The notes below the pieces were generated by a model, which worked only from the letters and a program-made list of their open reading frames with translations, did no database searches and was not told where the DNA came from. Shown here piece after piece: positions 43,889-53,286 of a stretch of 64,000 nt of DNA; the stretch's first letter is position 1; each line of letters opens with the position of its first letter. The position numbers and the translations under genes were made by a program. Source of the stretch: Gordonia alkanivorans NBRC 16433 (GTDB taxonomy: Bacteria > Actinomycetota > Actinomycetes > Mycobacteriales > Mycobacteriaceae). The DNA lies in NCBI RefSeq assembly GCF_000225505.1, contig NZ_BACI01000120.1:156851-220850 (forward strand). Direction: 5' to 3'.

Positions 43889-44193
43889 TGGCGAAGAAGT
43901 CCAAGATCGTCCGCAACGAACAGCGTCGCGAGGTGGTGGCCCGATACGCCGACCTCCGCGCGGAACTCAAGCGGACCATCGTCGCACCCGACTCCACCGG
44001 CGCCGAACGGGCGGAGGCCCAGCGTCGCCTGCACGCCCTGCCACGCGACGCCAGCCCGACGCGCCTGCGCAACCGGGACGCCATCGACGGCCGGCCCCGC
44101 GGCTACATCGGCAAGGCCGGGTTGTCGCGGGTGCGGTTCCGCGAACTCGCGCATCGCGGTGAGCTGCCCGGCATCCACAAATCCAGCTGGTGA
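43888..44193 (+). CDS. rpsN2: 30S ribosomal protein S14, zinc-independent paralogue
   Basis: 101-aa long-form S14 without the CxxC zinc motifs; ends in the usual basic region with the G-x-x-G-x-x-K-S-S-W tail. Starts in the TGATG overlap with rpmG2. rpsR2 follows after 22 bases. Confidence 0.95.
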   Translation: MAKKSKIVRNEQRREVVARYADLRAELKRTIVAPDSTGAERAEAQRRLHALPRDASPTRLRNRDAIDGRPRGYIGKAGLSRVRFRELAHRGELPGIHKSSW

Positions 44194-44215
44194 AAGACCC
44201 GAACAGGAGGCGTTC

Positions 44216-44470
44216 ATGAAACGCAGACCACGCCGCGACGACGAACGTCCGGCCCGCAAGAAGAATCAGCTGTCCGCGCTCGGCATCCGGACCGACGGCC
44301 GGAACCCGGTGGACTACAAAGACGTTCAACTTCTCCGACAGTTCCTCAGTGACAAGGGACGGATCCGGAGTCGACGGCTGACCGGCCTCACACCACAGCA
44401 ACAGCGCCAGGTCGCCACCGCGATCCGCAACGCCCGGGAGATGGCGTTACTGCCGTACAACTCACGCTAG
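44216..44470 (+). CDS. rpsR2: 30S ribosomal protein S18, zinc-independent paralogue
   Basis: 84 aa, no Cys. Core segment V-D-Y-K-D-V-x-L-L-x-x-F-x-S-x-x-G-x-I-x-x-R-R-x-T-G and C-terminal A-R-x-M-A-L-L-P-Y fit S18. ATG at 44216 with AGGAGG 5 bases upstream. Last gene of the operon, followed by a strong terminator. Confidence 0.95.
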   Translation: MKRRPRRDDERPARKKNQLSALGIRTDGRNPVDYKDVQLLRQFLSDKGRIRSRRLTGLTPQQQRQVATAIRNAREMALLPYNSR

Positions 44471-44487
44471 GTGCCGACACAGCACAA

Positions 44488-44523
44488 CGCCGCCCCCGGT
44501 TCGGATTCGAACCGGGGGCGGCG
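44488..44523. terminator. Bidirectional terminator between rpsR2 and the carboxylase gene
   Basis: Perfect 16-bp stem (CGCCGCCCCCGGTTCG with its complement) and a 4-base loop between the convergent genes, 18 bases after the rpsR2 stop and 14 bases beyond the carboxylase stop. Confidence 0.9.
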
Positions 44524-44537
44524 AATTGCGTTGTGTG

Positions 44538-47500
44538 TCAAGAACTCACGGCGTGCGAGTCCTTCTTGCCCCAGGCCGGGGAGTTCTCGATCGCACCGAT
44601 GATCCGCGGGCGCAGCTCCTCGGCGCGGATGACGGCGTCGACCGAACCGACCTCGACGGCGCGCTGGATGCTGTGCACCTTGTCGAACTCGGCGGCGATC
44701 TCGCTGATCTTCTCCGCACGGACCGACTGCCGGATGTCGGCGAGCTCGGCGTTCAGGCTCGAGCGATCGGTGCCGAAGGACTCGGCGACGCTCGTCTCCA
44801 GCTCGCGGACGCGCGGATCGGCGGCGACGCGCTTGGCGACCTCACCGGCGAACACCACTGCGGCGGCGGGCGCGCCACCGAGCACGGAGGCGAACGAACC
44901 GTCGATGGCCAGCACGGTCATGTTCGGGTTCAGAGCCTTCGAGAACACCACGAACGCACCGCCGTGGTAGCGCGAGATCACGCAGAACACGATCGGGCCG
45001 CGGAAGTTGACGATCGCGCGACCGATCTCGGCGCCGTACTCGAGCTGCAGCTTGCGCATCGACTCCGGCGAACCGTCGAAGCCGGACAGGTTCGCGAGCA
45101 CGACGAGCGGACGATTCCCGCTGGCCACGTTGATCGCCCGGGCGGCCTTCTTCGACGACTGCGGGAACAGCGTGCCCGCGGTATAGGTGTCCGGACCGTC
45201 GGTCGGCTTGTAGCCACGACGCGCGACCTCACGCGACTCGATGCCCAGCATGCACACCGGGATGCCGCCCAGGTGGACGTCGCACACGACGGCCGTCTCG
45301 GCGTCGGCCATGCCCGCCCAGCGTTCCAGGACGACGTGGTCCTGGTCGGCGACGGCGCGTATGACGGTGCGGATGTCGAAGGGCTTCTTGCGATCCGGGT
45401 TGTGCTCGCGCGAGAAGATCTGACCCACCGTGGTGAAGTCGCTGCCCGCGAGGACGTGCGGGTAGTCCGAGACGTCGCGGTCCGACGGATCGGCCGTGTC
45501 CGCCCGGCGCGGGGTGCCCTCGCCCGGCAGCACGTACGTGTGCTCGTAGTGGGACATCAGGACGTCGCGGGCCGCACCGAGATTCGGCGCCCAATACTGT
45601 GCCTGGCCGTTCGGGCCCATGACACGGTCGAAGCCGCCGATGCCGAAGTTGTCCTCGGCCGAGACGCCGCCGGAGAAGTCCAGCGACTGCTTGCCGGTGA
45701 GGACCATCGCCGAATCGGGGGTCATCACCAGGATGCCCTTGGTGTGCATGAGCATCGTTGCCTCGGCGTTCCAATACGGCTGCGCACCGACGTTGATACC
45801 CGCCACGACGATGTTGATCTCGCCGCCGTCCTGGGTGTACTCGACGACGCGCTTCAGTGCGCGGGCGACCCAGTCCATGTTCTCGGTACCGGAGTCCATC
45901 GAGATCCGGGCACCCGAGGACAGTGCGTACCACTCGAGCGGCACCTGCATCTGCTCGGCGAGATCGAGCGCGGCGATGACGCGGCTGCACTCCGGTTCCG
46001 ACAGTGCGCCAAGCGATTTCGTCGGATCACCGAGCAGGACCACGCGGGTGACGCCCTCCGGGAACTTCTCGGTCGGAGTGGTCACGACACCGGCGACCAT
46101 CGCCGCCGTGTTACGACCCTTGGGCCGGTCGACCGGGACCAGGCGATGCTCGGCGTCGAGGTCGTATTCGGTGAAGTCACCGAGGATCTCGGCCAGCTCG
46201 TACGGGTAGACGGTGTTGCGTGCCGCGGCGCGCTTGACCTTCTGGCGGTACTCGTCGACGGGCTCGATGGGCGCGTCGGTCGGTGCGGTGACCTTCACCT
46301 CGAACTCGCCGGTCGCGGTGAGCGAGAAGTGCACCGAGACCTTGGTCAGCTCGCCGGAGTCGGGATTGCGGCGACGGGCGATCACCTGGACCTCTTCCAG
46401 GCCGATTCCGCGTGTGACTCCGCTGATGTGATCGGCGATCGTGTCGAGGATCGACGCGTCGTCGTCGATCGGCGGCCAGACGTAGAGGACGATCCGGTTG
46501 GTGCTCGACGGCCGGGCCGCCCCGCGCTGGGCGCGGCGGATCGAGTCGGCACACGAGGCGAGTGTCGCCTCGGCGGTGGGAAGCGTCAGCAGACGTCCGC
46601 CGGGCTCTCGGACCGCGGTGAGGTCGCGGACCTGGGCGAAGGCGATGAGTCGCTCGTCGGACGGGTTTTCCCGTGCGACACAACGGAAGAGGTACACCTC
46701 TTCGTCGTCGGCCGACGGGAGTCGGGTGAGGTCGAACTTCCGCAGCCGCTCCATCCGCATCCGCTGCGCGATGTGCGGGTGCAGACCGCGGATGAGGCGT
46801 TCCTCCGCCATGCCGGTCGCGGACTGACGGAAGGTGACGTGATGATGCATTCGCGCGTCGCCGCGGCCGGCCACCGTGATGGTGACCCGGTGGACCTGCG
46901 GTGGGAGTGCGGCGTTCGAGATGGTCTCGTGCAGGGTCTCGGCGAGGGCGTCGAAGCCGCTCGGCTGCTGCTCCCAGCTGAGGTAGATGTCGGCGTCGAC
47001 CGCGGCGGCGCCACGGGCGAGTTCGCCGAGACCGTTCAGCGCTGCCGGCAGGCCCGCGAAACCGACGGCCGCGGACATCAGACTGCCGCTGTCACGGTCG
47101 GCGACGACGAAGGTGGTGCCACCGGCCTCGTGGTTGCGGATGTCGGAGAGACCCTTGTTGCCGTAGTAGCGACGGGTCAGGACCTCGAGCATCACCTGGT
47201 TGTCGGTGGTGCCGCGTTCGATGCGCTGACCGAGGAGGCGGACGAGTGGCTCGGTGCTGCGCACCATGTTGTCGACTCGCTCGTCGCGGTCCGCGGCGTT
47301 CGGGTTCTCGTCGAGGTAGCGCAGCTGCTTGCGGACGTTGCTGTAGACGCGGGCACGGTCGCGGAGCAGCAGCGGCTGGCCATACCAGGCGTAGACGACA
47401 CCGCGGGCGAGGTCGGCGATGGCCGGGTAGCGCATCTGGGTGGCGGCGATCAGTCGGTCGAGGGCGGGGCCCACGTCGTCGCGCAGTTCGTCGCGCGGCG

Positions 47501-50024
47501 TCGGCTCCTGCAGCCATTCCCGCAGCAGGGTGGTGATGACGGTGACCGATCCGGCCGGGTTCTGCAGGGCCAGGAAGATGCGGAAGACCGCGGCTTCCAG
47601 CTCCGGGGTCCGGTCGAGCTCGGTGACGCCGTAGTGACGCAGCGCCCGGCTGAGCTGGTCGTGGAAAGCGGCGGGGAGCCCGTCGCGCTCCACGTCGAGG
47701 CTCTGCAGGTAGGTGTGGAAGTTCTCGCGGGCACTGTGCACGTGCTCGACGCCGAGCTCGTCGCTCGACGGGCGGTTCTGGCTCAGCTCGGCGAGGTCGG
47801 CGAACACGGTGATGAGTTCGAGCTCGTCGGCGAGAGGCCGGCGACCGCTGGCCATCACGGCACGGCGCACGGCGAGGTAGTCGTCGAGCAGACGGGTGGC
47901 CTCGTTCGAGTCGACGTCGAAGCCGAGGAGCTGCGCACGCAGGTCCTCCTGGGTGCGGGTGGTGCGCTCGTGCGCCTCGACCTCGGGTTCGGTGGGCAGG
48001 TCGAGATCGACGCCCGCGACCTCCTCCGGGGCCTCGTCGCCGTCGTCCTCGGTCAGCGGCTCGAGACGCAGCAGCGTCGCGCCGGTCTCGACCTGGGTGC
48101 CGACCGACACCAGGCTCTCCTTGAGCCGTGAGCGGACCGGTGCGCGCAGCACGGTCTCCATCTTCATCGATTCGAGGACCAGCACGGGTGCGCCCGCCTC
48201 GACCTCGTCGCCGACCTGCAGCGGAGTGGCGACCACGAGTGCGGGTGCCGGCGAGCGGACGACGCCGCCCTCGTCCCGGCTGACGCGGTGGGTGATGCCG
48301 TCGACGTCAACGAGGTGGACGGGTCCGTGGGTGTCGGTGACGAGACGGAACCGTTCACGGTTGACCACCAGCTGGGCGGCATGTTCGTCGAAGCGCTCGA
48401 GCTCGACGTCGGCGGTGCGGGTCTCGGTGCCGGCCTCGATGCTCACACGGAAGCGGTGTGCGCCGATGCGGGCGACGCGGACGCGGTAATTGGCGCCGCG
48501 CAGCTTCAGGTCGAGGGGACGGCCGCTCTCGTGCTGGACCTGCGGGCGGCCGCCCGAGGCGGTCGACATCAGGCGCTGCTGCTCGACCTTCTCCTCTTCC
48601 TCGTAGGCGTCGATGGCCGCCGCGGTGAGCGCGATCGCCGAATGCTGGTTGGCGACCAGGCCGCCCTCGGCACGGACCCGGTCGATCCAGCCGGTGTCGG
48701 CGCTGCCGTCGATGACCTCGGGCTGGTCGAGCAACTCGAGCACGAAGGACTTGTTGGTCGAGCCGCCGGCGATGATCACGCGCGTCTCGCGCACAGCGCG
48801 GCGGAGGCGTCCGAGTGCCTCGTCGCGGTCGCGGCCGTAGGCGATGATCTTGGCGATCATCGAGTCGAAGTCGGCGGGGATGGTGTCGCCCTCGCTGACG
48901 CCGGTGTCGACGCGGATACCAGGGCCGGCCGGTAGTTCGAGGAGGTTGATGCGTCCCGGCGCCGGAGCGAAGTCGCGGTCGGGATCCTCGGCGTTGAGAC
49001 GGGCCTCGATGGCGTGGCCGCGCTCGGTCGGCGGCTCGCCCTCGAGCTTGCCGCCCGAGGCGACGTGCAGCTGGGCACGCACGAGGTCGAAGCCGTTGGT
49101 GATCTCGGTGATCGGGTGCTCGACCTGGAGGCGGGTGTTGACCTCGAGGAACGCGAAGAGCTTCTCGCCCGGGTGGTAGAGGAACTCGACCGTGGCGGCA
49201 CCGCGGTAACCGACGGCGACGGCGAGGCGCTCGGCGGAAGCCTTCAGCTCGGCGACCTGCTCCTCACCGAGAACGGGCGACGCCGACTCCTCGACGACCT
49301 TCTGGTTACGACGCTGGACCGAGCAGTCGCGGACGCCGAGCGCCCATGCGGTGCCCTGACCGTCGGCGATGACCTGCACCTCGACGTGGCGCGCACCGGT
49401 GACCAGGCGCTCCAGGAAGACGACGCCGCTGCCGAAGGCCCGGGCGGCCTCGTCACGGGTGCGCTCGTAGGCGTCGCGCAGTTCCTCGTCGTTGTTGACC
49501 ACGCGAATACCGCGTCCGCCACCACCGGCGGTGGCCTTCAGCATCAGCGGGTAGCTGATGTCGGCGGCTGCGGCGAGCGCGTCGTCGATGGTGTCGACGG
49601 CACCGCGGCTCCACGGAGCGACCGGCACGCCGACCTCCTCGGCGATCAGCTTGGCGCCGATCTTGTCGCCGAGCTTGCGCATCGCGTCGGGCGACGGGCC
49701 GACGAAGGTGACGCCGATCCGCTCGCAGAGTTCGGCGAAGACCGGGTCCTCGGCGACGAAGCCCCAGCCGACCCACGCCGCGTCGGCGCCGGTCTCGAGG
49801 AGGGCGCGCTCGAGCACCTTCATGTTCAGGTACGGGCGCGACGCCGCCGGACCGAGGTCGTACGCGATGTCGGCCTCGCGCACGAACGTGGCGGCGGCAT
49901 CGACATCGGTGTGCAGGGCAATGACCTCGATCGGCTGCCCCGTCTCGGCGGACAGGCCACGGACGGCATGGATGAGGCGCATTGCGGCCTCGCCACGGTT
50001 GACGATGGCGATTCGGGAGAACAT
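44538..50024 (-). CDS. Single-chain multidomain acyl/acetyl-CoA carboxylase
   Basis: Biotin-dependent carboxylase in one 1828-aa chain. Order: biotin carboxylase (1-~450, Gly-rich G-G-G-G-R-G-I loop near 168, E-V-N-T-R-L-Q-V-E-H), biotin carrier (~580-660, E-S-M-K621-M), a long central region (~700-1300) and carboxyltransferase (~1310-1828, with G-I-N-V-G-A, then L-S-G-F-D-G-S and R-Y-H-G-G-A). This is the layout of eukaryotic acetyl-CoA carboxylase. Mycobacterial AccA3/AccD enzymes are separate chains, and the long-chain LCC lacks the large central part. ATG at 50024 with AAGGAG upstream. Substrate (acetyl-, propionyl- or longer acyl-CoA) is not clear. Confidence 0.9.
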   Translation of the reverse strand: MFSRIAIVNRGEAAMRLIHAVRGLSAETGQPIEVIALHTDVDAAATFVREADIAYDLGPAASRPYLNMKVLERALLETGADAAWVGWGFVAEDPVFAELCERIGVTFVGPSPDAMRKLGDKIGAKLIAEEVGVPVAPWSRGAVDTIDDALAAAADISYPLMLKATAGGGGRGIRVVNNDEELRDAYERTRDEAARAFGSGVVFLERLVTGARHVEVQVIADGQGTAWALGVRDCSVQRRNQKVVEESASPVLGEEQVAELKASAERLAVAVGYRGAATVEFLYHPGEKLFAFLEVNTRLQVEHPITEITNGFDLVRAQLHVASGGKLEGEPPTERGHAIEARLNAEDPDRDFAPAPGRINLLELPAGPGIRVDTGVSEGDTIPADFDSMIAKIIAYGRDRDEALGRLRRAVRETRVIIAGGSTNKSFVLELLDQPEVIDGSADTGWIDRVRAEGGLVANQHSAIALTAAAIDAYEEEEKVEQQRLMSTASGGRPQVQHESGRPLDLKLRGANYRVRVARIGAHRFRVSIEAGTETRTADVELERFDEHAAQLVVNRERFRLVTDTHGPVHLVDVDGITHRVSRDEGGVVRSPAPALVVATPLQVGDEVEAGAPVLVLESMKMETVLRAPVRSRLKESLVSVGTQVETGATLLRLEPLTEDDGDEAPEEVAGVDLDLPTEPEVEAHERTTRTQEDLRAQLLGFDVDSNEATRLLDDYLAVRRAVMASGRRPLADELELITVFADLAELSQNRPSSDELGVEHVHSARENFHTYLQSLDVERDGLPAAFHDQLSRALRHYGVTELDRTPELEAAVFRIFLALQNPAGSVTVITTLLREWLQEPTPRDELRDDVGPALDRLIAATQMRYPAIADLARGVVYAWYGQPLLLRDRARVYSNVRKQLRYLDENPNAADRDERVDNMVRSTEPLVRLLGQRIERGTTDNQVMLEVLTRRYYGNKGLSDIRNHEAGGTTFVVADRDSGSLMSAAVGFAGLPAALNGLGELARGAAAVDADIYLSWEQQPSGFDALAETLHETISNAALPPQVHRVTITVAGRGDARMHHHVTFRQSATGMAEERLIRGLHPHIAQRMRMERLRKFDLTRLPSADDEEVYLFRCVARENPSDERLIAFAQVRDLTAVREPGGRLLTLPTAEATLASCADSIRRAQRGAARPSSTNRIVLYVWPPIDDDASILDTIADHISGVTRGIGLEEVQVIARRRNPDSGELTKVSVHFSLTATGEFEVKVTAPTDAPIEPVDEYRQKVKRAAARNTVYPYELAEILGDFTEYDLDAEHRLVPVDRPKGRNTAAMVAGVVTTPTEKFPEGVTRVVLLGDPTKSLGALSEPECSRVIAALDLAEQMQVPLEWYALSSGARISMDSGTENMDWVARALKRVVEYTQDGGEINIVVAGINVGAQPYWNAEATMLMHTKGILVMTPDSAMVLTGKQSLDFSGGVSAEDNFGIGGFDRVMGPNGQAQYWAPNLGAARDVLMSHYEHTYVLPGEGTPRRADTADPSDRDVSDYPHVLAGSDFTTVGQIFSREHNPDRKKPFDIRTVIRAVADQDHVVLERWAGMADAETAVVCDVHLGGIPVCMLGIESREVARRGYKPTDGPDTYTAGTLFPQSSKKAARAINVASGNRPLVVLANLSGFDGSPESMRKLQLEYGAEIGRAIVNFRGPIVFCVISRYHGGAFVVFSKALNPNMTVLAIDGSFASVLGGAPAAAVVFAGEVAKRVAADPRVRELETSVAESFGTDRSSLNAELADIRQSVRAEKISEIAAEFDKVHSIQRAVEVGSVDAVIRAEELRPRIIGAIENSPAWGKKDSHAVSS

Positions 50025-50329
50025 CACCGACTCCTTCGGTTCGTCGTGCCGAGGATGTGTTCGGCACACGCGAGGTGGTTCAACAGATCGATAGTTGCGG
50101 ACCGAAGCCATTACGCGCGAGTACGTTCACGCGCGTCGGCATCGGGTCGTCGCGACCCAGCGGCTCACCTGGACCGGGAACGTGCTGGGTGGAGACCCTT
50201 TTCGGCTATCCGATCTTCCTACCGAAACAGATTGCGATTCGGTGCCGATCTGCGATCTCCGATCGGCGAATTCGTGCCGTACCGACTGTGACCGGGGTCA
50301 TGAAGGTTGCGGCACCGGCCGGGTGCGGG
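50025..50329. other. Intergenic region upstream of the carboxylase gene
   Basis: 305 bases with no gene. It must hold the carboxylase promoter. An imperfect inverted repeat with arms GATTCGG...CCGAT and ATCGGCGAATTC lies at about 50235-50273 and could be a regulator site or the terminator of the DUF4190 gene. Confidence 0.4.
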
Positions 50330-51445
50330 TCAGGCGGCGAAGAGAATCCAGCTGTAGATCAGCAGGCCGAACACCAACACGCCGAGGTAGGCCCAGCCCA
50401 GCCAGATCGCGACGTCGGCGAACGGCAGACCGGACTGTCCCCGGGTGCGTCTGATCTGGCCACGGGCGCGGTAGCCGAGCACGAGTCCGATGGGGAACGT
50501 GATGCCGAGCCCCGAGAGGATCAGGGCCCACACGGCCAGGCGATTGAGGCGTAGGCCGGACTGGGGAGCCACGTTGTCCTCCGGATCGTCCTCGAATGCT
50601 GAGTTGTTGTCTGCAGAGTAGGCCTGGGACACGGGTGTGAAGACCGTGTGGTCGTCGGAGCCGGGCGTCTCGTCGTCGTGTTGCTTGGCGGGGGCTGCCG
50701 AAGCGGCCGGCGGCTTGACGAACATGGTGGCGTCGGCCGCGTCGGAACGTCGGGTCTCGTCGTCGAGCGCAGCAGGGCGTGACCGGGGAGGTTCCGGCCG
50801 CGACGGTGCCGGTCCCGGACGGGCACCGAGGGCGTCGGGTCCCGGAACGCCGGTCCTCTGCGTCGGATTGCCCTGTGGCAGATTCCCTTGTGACGCAACA
50901 GGATTGGTACCCGGCGGTGGGCGGTGTCCGGCCGGGGGGCGACCGGCGGGATTCATCGGTCCGGGGTTGCCCGGCGAACTGCCGGGAACCGGTCGCGGAC
51001 GTGGGCCGGTCGTGTAGGCGCCGGCCGGGCGCGGGAGAGGCTGCGGACGGGGGCCGGCGGGCTGACCGGGGCCGCCCGGACCGGGCGGACGGGGACCGCC
51101 GGGCGGGGGACCGGGTCGCTGAGACGATGCCGGGCCTGCCGGACCACCGGGCGCGGGCGGCAAGGGCCCGCGAGGGCCGGGTCGTCCCGGATCGGGCAGG
51201 TCGCGTCCGCGGGGCGGGGAGGGAGCGCTGATCGGCGCACTCGGTACGCGCTCCCAGGGCGCGGTGCCGTGGGATCCACCGGTGGGAGCCGGGCCCGAAG
51301 AACCGGGGCCGGTCGGACCGGGCCGGGCGGGTTCGGGGTCGCGGGGCTTCGCGTCGTCGGACATCGACCACAGCTCGCGTGCCCGCTCGGACGCGCCACC
51401 GAGGGAAGTGGGCGTGTTCGGAGAGCGCTCGTCGTCTGAGGTCAC
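50330..51445 (-). CDS. Proline-rich DUF4190 membrane protein
   Basis: 371 aa, function unknown. Residues 1-~210 are extremely Pro/Gly/Arg-rich and probably disordered in the cytoplasm. Residues ~302-328 and ~344-371 are the two membrane segments of a DUF4190 domain (pattern L-G-x-x-F-P-I-G-L-V-L-G-Y-x-A-R-x-Q-I and W-L-G-W-A-Y). Start GTG at 51445; an internal ATG in M-S-D-D-A-K is possible. Its place near crgA and ppiA hints at an envelope or division role only by association. Confidence 0.78.
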   Translation of the reverse strand: MTSDDERSPNTPTSLGGASERARELWSMSDDAKPRDPEPARPGPTGPGSSGPAPTGGSHGTAPWERVPSAPISAPSPPRGRDLPDPGRPGPRGPLPPAPGGPAGPASSQRPGPPPGGPRPPGPGGPGQPAGPRPQPLPRPAGAYTTGPRPRPVPGSSPGNPGPMNPAGRPPAGHRPPPGTNPVASQGNLPQGNPTQRTGVPGPDALGARPGPAPSRPEPPRSRPAALDDETRRSDAADATMFVKPPAASAAPAKQHDDETPGSDDHTVFTPVSQAYSADNNSAFEDDPEDNVAPQSGLRLNRLAVWALILSGLGITFPIGLVLGYRARGQIRRTRGQSGLPFADVAIWLGWAYLGVLVFGLLIYSWILFAA

Positions 51446-51501
51446 GTGTTCAAATTACCTGTGGATGCCGCCGGCGCCCGGATCGACCGTCGGCGGTGTC
51501 G

Positions 51502-51681
51502 TCACGAGGCCTGTGATTCTGTGCTCTCCGCGAGGGCCTCACGGACCTCTTCGACGCGGGGAACGGTCGGCGAGACCGGCGGCGGATCCTGGCGTGCACG
51601 ACGCAGGATGACAGCGCCGACACCGGCGGTGAGCGCCGCTGCGAGCACAGCCAACGCGGCGACGAGGTAGTTCTTCGGCAT
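51502..51681 (-). CDS. Small single-pass membrane protein (CwsA position)
   Basis: 59 aa: one membrane segment at residues 5-27, then R-R-A-R and a Pro/Glu-rich tail. It stands, on the minus strand just upstream of ppiA, where M. tuberculosis has CwsA (Rv0008c, about 145 aa). Only the membrane segment plus tail pattern is shared, so it may be a reduced CwsA or an unrelated protein. Start ATG at 51681. Confidence 0.6.
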   Translation of the reverse strand: MPKNYLVAALAVLAAALTAGVGAVILRRARQDPPPVSPTVPRVEEVREALAESTESQAS

Positions 51682-51805
51682 GTCGACCAGAGTGCCAGCC
51701 CGGCGCCCGCCGATGCCACCTCCGGCGATGTGACCCTGCGCGCGCATGTGCGGTCGAGAGCCACGTCTTGACCATCGAAAACGGCACAAGTGGTTGGATG
51801 GAGGG

Positions 51806-52327
51806 GTGACCACTCAGAAAACCTCCGCAGTCATCCACACCAACCGCGGCGCCATCAAGGTCGACCTGTTCCCGAACCACGCGCCCAAGACCGTCGAGAA
51901 CTTCGTCGGCCTGGCCGACGGAAGCAAGGATTACAGCAAGCCGAACGCATCCGGCGGCAACTCCGGCCCGTTCTACGACGGCTCGGTCTTCCACCGTGTG
52001 ATCGCCGGCTTCATGATCCAGGGCGGCGACCCGACCGGCACCGGCATGGGCGGCCCCGGCTACCAGTTCGGTGACGAGTTCCACCCCGAGCTGCAGTTCG
52101 ACCGTCCGTACCTGCTGGCCATGGCCAACGCCGGCCCGGGCACCAACGGTTCGCAGTTCTTCATCACCGTCGGCCCGACCCCGCACCTCAACCGTCGCCA
52201 CAGCATCTTCGGCGAGGTCACCGACCCCGAGTCGCAGCAGGTCGTCGACGCCATCGCGACCACGTCGACCGATCGTCAGGATCGTCCGCTCGACGCCGTC
52301 GTCATCGAGAAGATCGAGGTCAACTGA
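51806..52327 (+). CDS. ppiA: Peptidyl-prolyl cis-trans isomerase, cyclophilin type
   Basis: Cytoplasmic cyclophilin, 173 aa, with F-H-R-V-I, F-M-I-Q-G-G-D and M-A-N-A-G-P-G-T-N-G-S-Q-F-F-I segments of the active site. GTG at 51806 is the conservative start; the G-rich stretch GGAGGG is too close to it to be a good Shine-Dalgarno, so the start could be TTG at 51794. No signal peptide. Confidence 0.93.
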   Translation: MTTQKTSAVIHTNRGAIKVDLFPNHAPKTVENFVGLADGSKDYSKPNASGGNSGPFYDGSVFHRVIAGFMIQGGDPTGTGMGGPGYQFGDEFHPELQFDRPYLLAMANAGPGTNGSQFFITVGPTPHLNRRHSIFGEVTDPESQQVVDAIATTSTDRQDRPLDAVVIEKIEVN

Positions 52328-52359
52328 CTTCTCCGGAACACACCGTCCCGCAACGGGCG

Positions 52360-53259
52360 GTGTGTTACCGGCATCCCGACCGCCCCACCGGCCTGTCCTG
52401 CAGCCGGTGCGGGCGGCCGGCGTGTCCGGACTGCCTTCGACCGGCGTCGGTCGGCCAGCACTGTCTCGAATGTCTTCGGGACAGTGGCGTTCAGAGGGGC
52501 TTCCAACAGACGCCGGCCTTCGGTGACCGCGGAGTGCGACGGATGGCGACCACTCGCCTGTCCGCGGGCAAGCCGTACGTCACCTACACCCTGATCGGGA
52601 TCAACATCCTGATCTTCCTGCTGTGCGCCGTTCAGGCGGGCAGCTTCGGCGACCCCGGGGCCGCCACCATCTTCAGCTCCGGAGATCTCCTCAAGAGCGA
52701 TGTCGCCGCCGGTGAGTACTGGCGCCTGCTGACGTCCGGCTTCCTGCACTTCAGCGTGATGCACGTGGCCGTCAACATGCTCTCGCTCTACATCCTGGGC
52801 CGCGACCTCGAGCTCGCGCTGGGAATGTCCCGCTACCTCGCGGTCTATCTGATCGCACTGTTGGGCGGCAGTGCCGCCGTCATGCTCTTCGAGAACGATC
52901 GCGCCCTCACCGCAGGCGCCTCGGGCGCCATCTACGGCCTGATGGGCGCGATGCTGGTGGTCATCCTCAAGGCCCGCGTCTCGCCGGTGCCCGTCCTGTT
53001 GATCATCGGGTTCAACGTTGTGCTGTCGTTCTCGCTGCCCGGGATCTCGGTCCTCGGGCACCTCGGTGGACTCGCCTTCGGCGCCGCGGCCACCGCCGCC
53101 ATCGTCTATCTCCCGGGAATGGTCCTGTCGGAGGGGCGTCGGACCCCGGAGGCGGCCAGCCGGGTCGGCTGGATCGCGCTCGCCGCGCTGGCCGTCGTCG
53201 CGCTCGGCCTGGGGGTCGCCGGCGGGATCACCTACGACGGACTGACCTACATCCGCTGA
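52360..53259 (+). CDS. Rhomboid family intramembrane serine protease with N-terminal zinc ribbon
   Basis: 299 aa. An N-terminal B-box-like zinc ribbon (C2, H5, C14, C17, C22, C25, C35, C38) precedes six membrane segments. The catalytic dyad is Ser188 in G-A-S-G-A and His234 in G-H-L-G-G, with Asn139 as the oxyanion residue. Start GTG at 52360; the frame is open upstream into ppiA with only a CTG candidate, so a few N-terminal residues may be missing. Substrates are unknown. Confidence 0.9.
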   Translation: MCYRHPDRPTGLSCSRCGRPACPDCLRPASVGQHCLECLRDSGVQRGFQQTPAFGDRGVRRMATTRLSAGKPYVTYTLIGINILIFLLCAVQAGSFGDPGAATIFSSGDLLKSDVAAGEYWRLLTSGFLHFSVMHVAVNMLSLYILGRDLELALGMSRYLAVYLIALLGGSAAVMLFENDRALTAGASGAIYGLMGAMLVVILKARVSPVPVLLIIGFNVVLSFSLPGISVLGHLGGLAFGAAATAAIVYLPGMVLSEGRRTPEAASRVGWIALAALAVVALGLGVAGGITYDGLTYIR

Positions 53260-53286
53260 CGGGCCAGGCGTCGAGAGCCGGCCCGG

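Noticed and set aside
38937..44470. Integrative element at the tRNA-Ile/tRNA-Ala genes
   Set aside because: No integrase or direct repeat of a tRNA 3' end was seen in this block, so the tRNA neighbourhood alone does not support an element.
44526..48131. Very long open frame on the plus strand opposite the carboxylase gene (about 1200 codons)
   Set aside because: It is a shadow caused by high GC in codon position three of the true gene. It has no domain, and its composition is dominated by Arg, Gly, Asp, Val and His.
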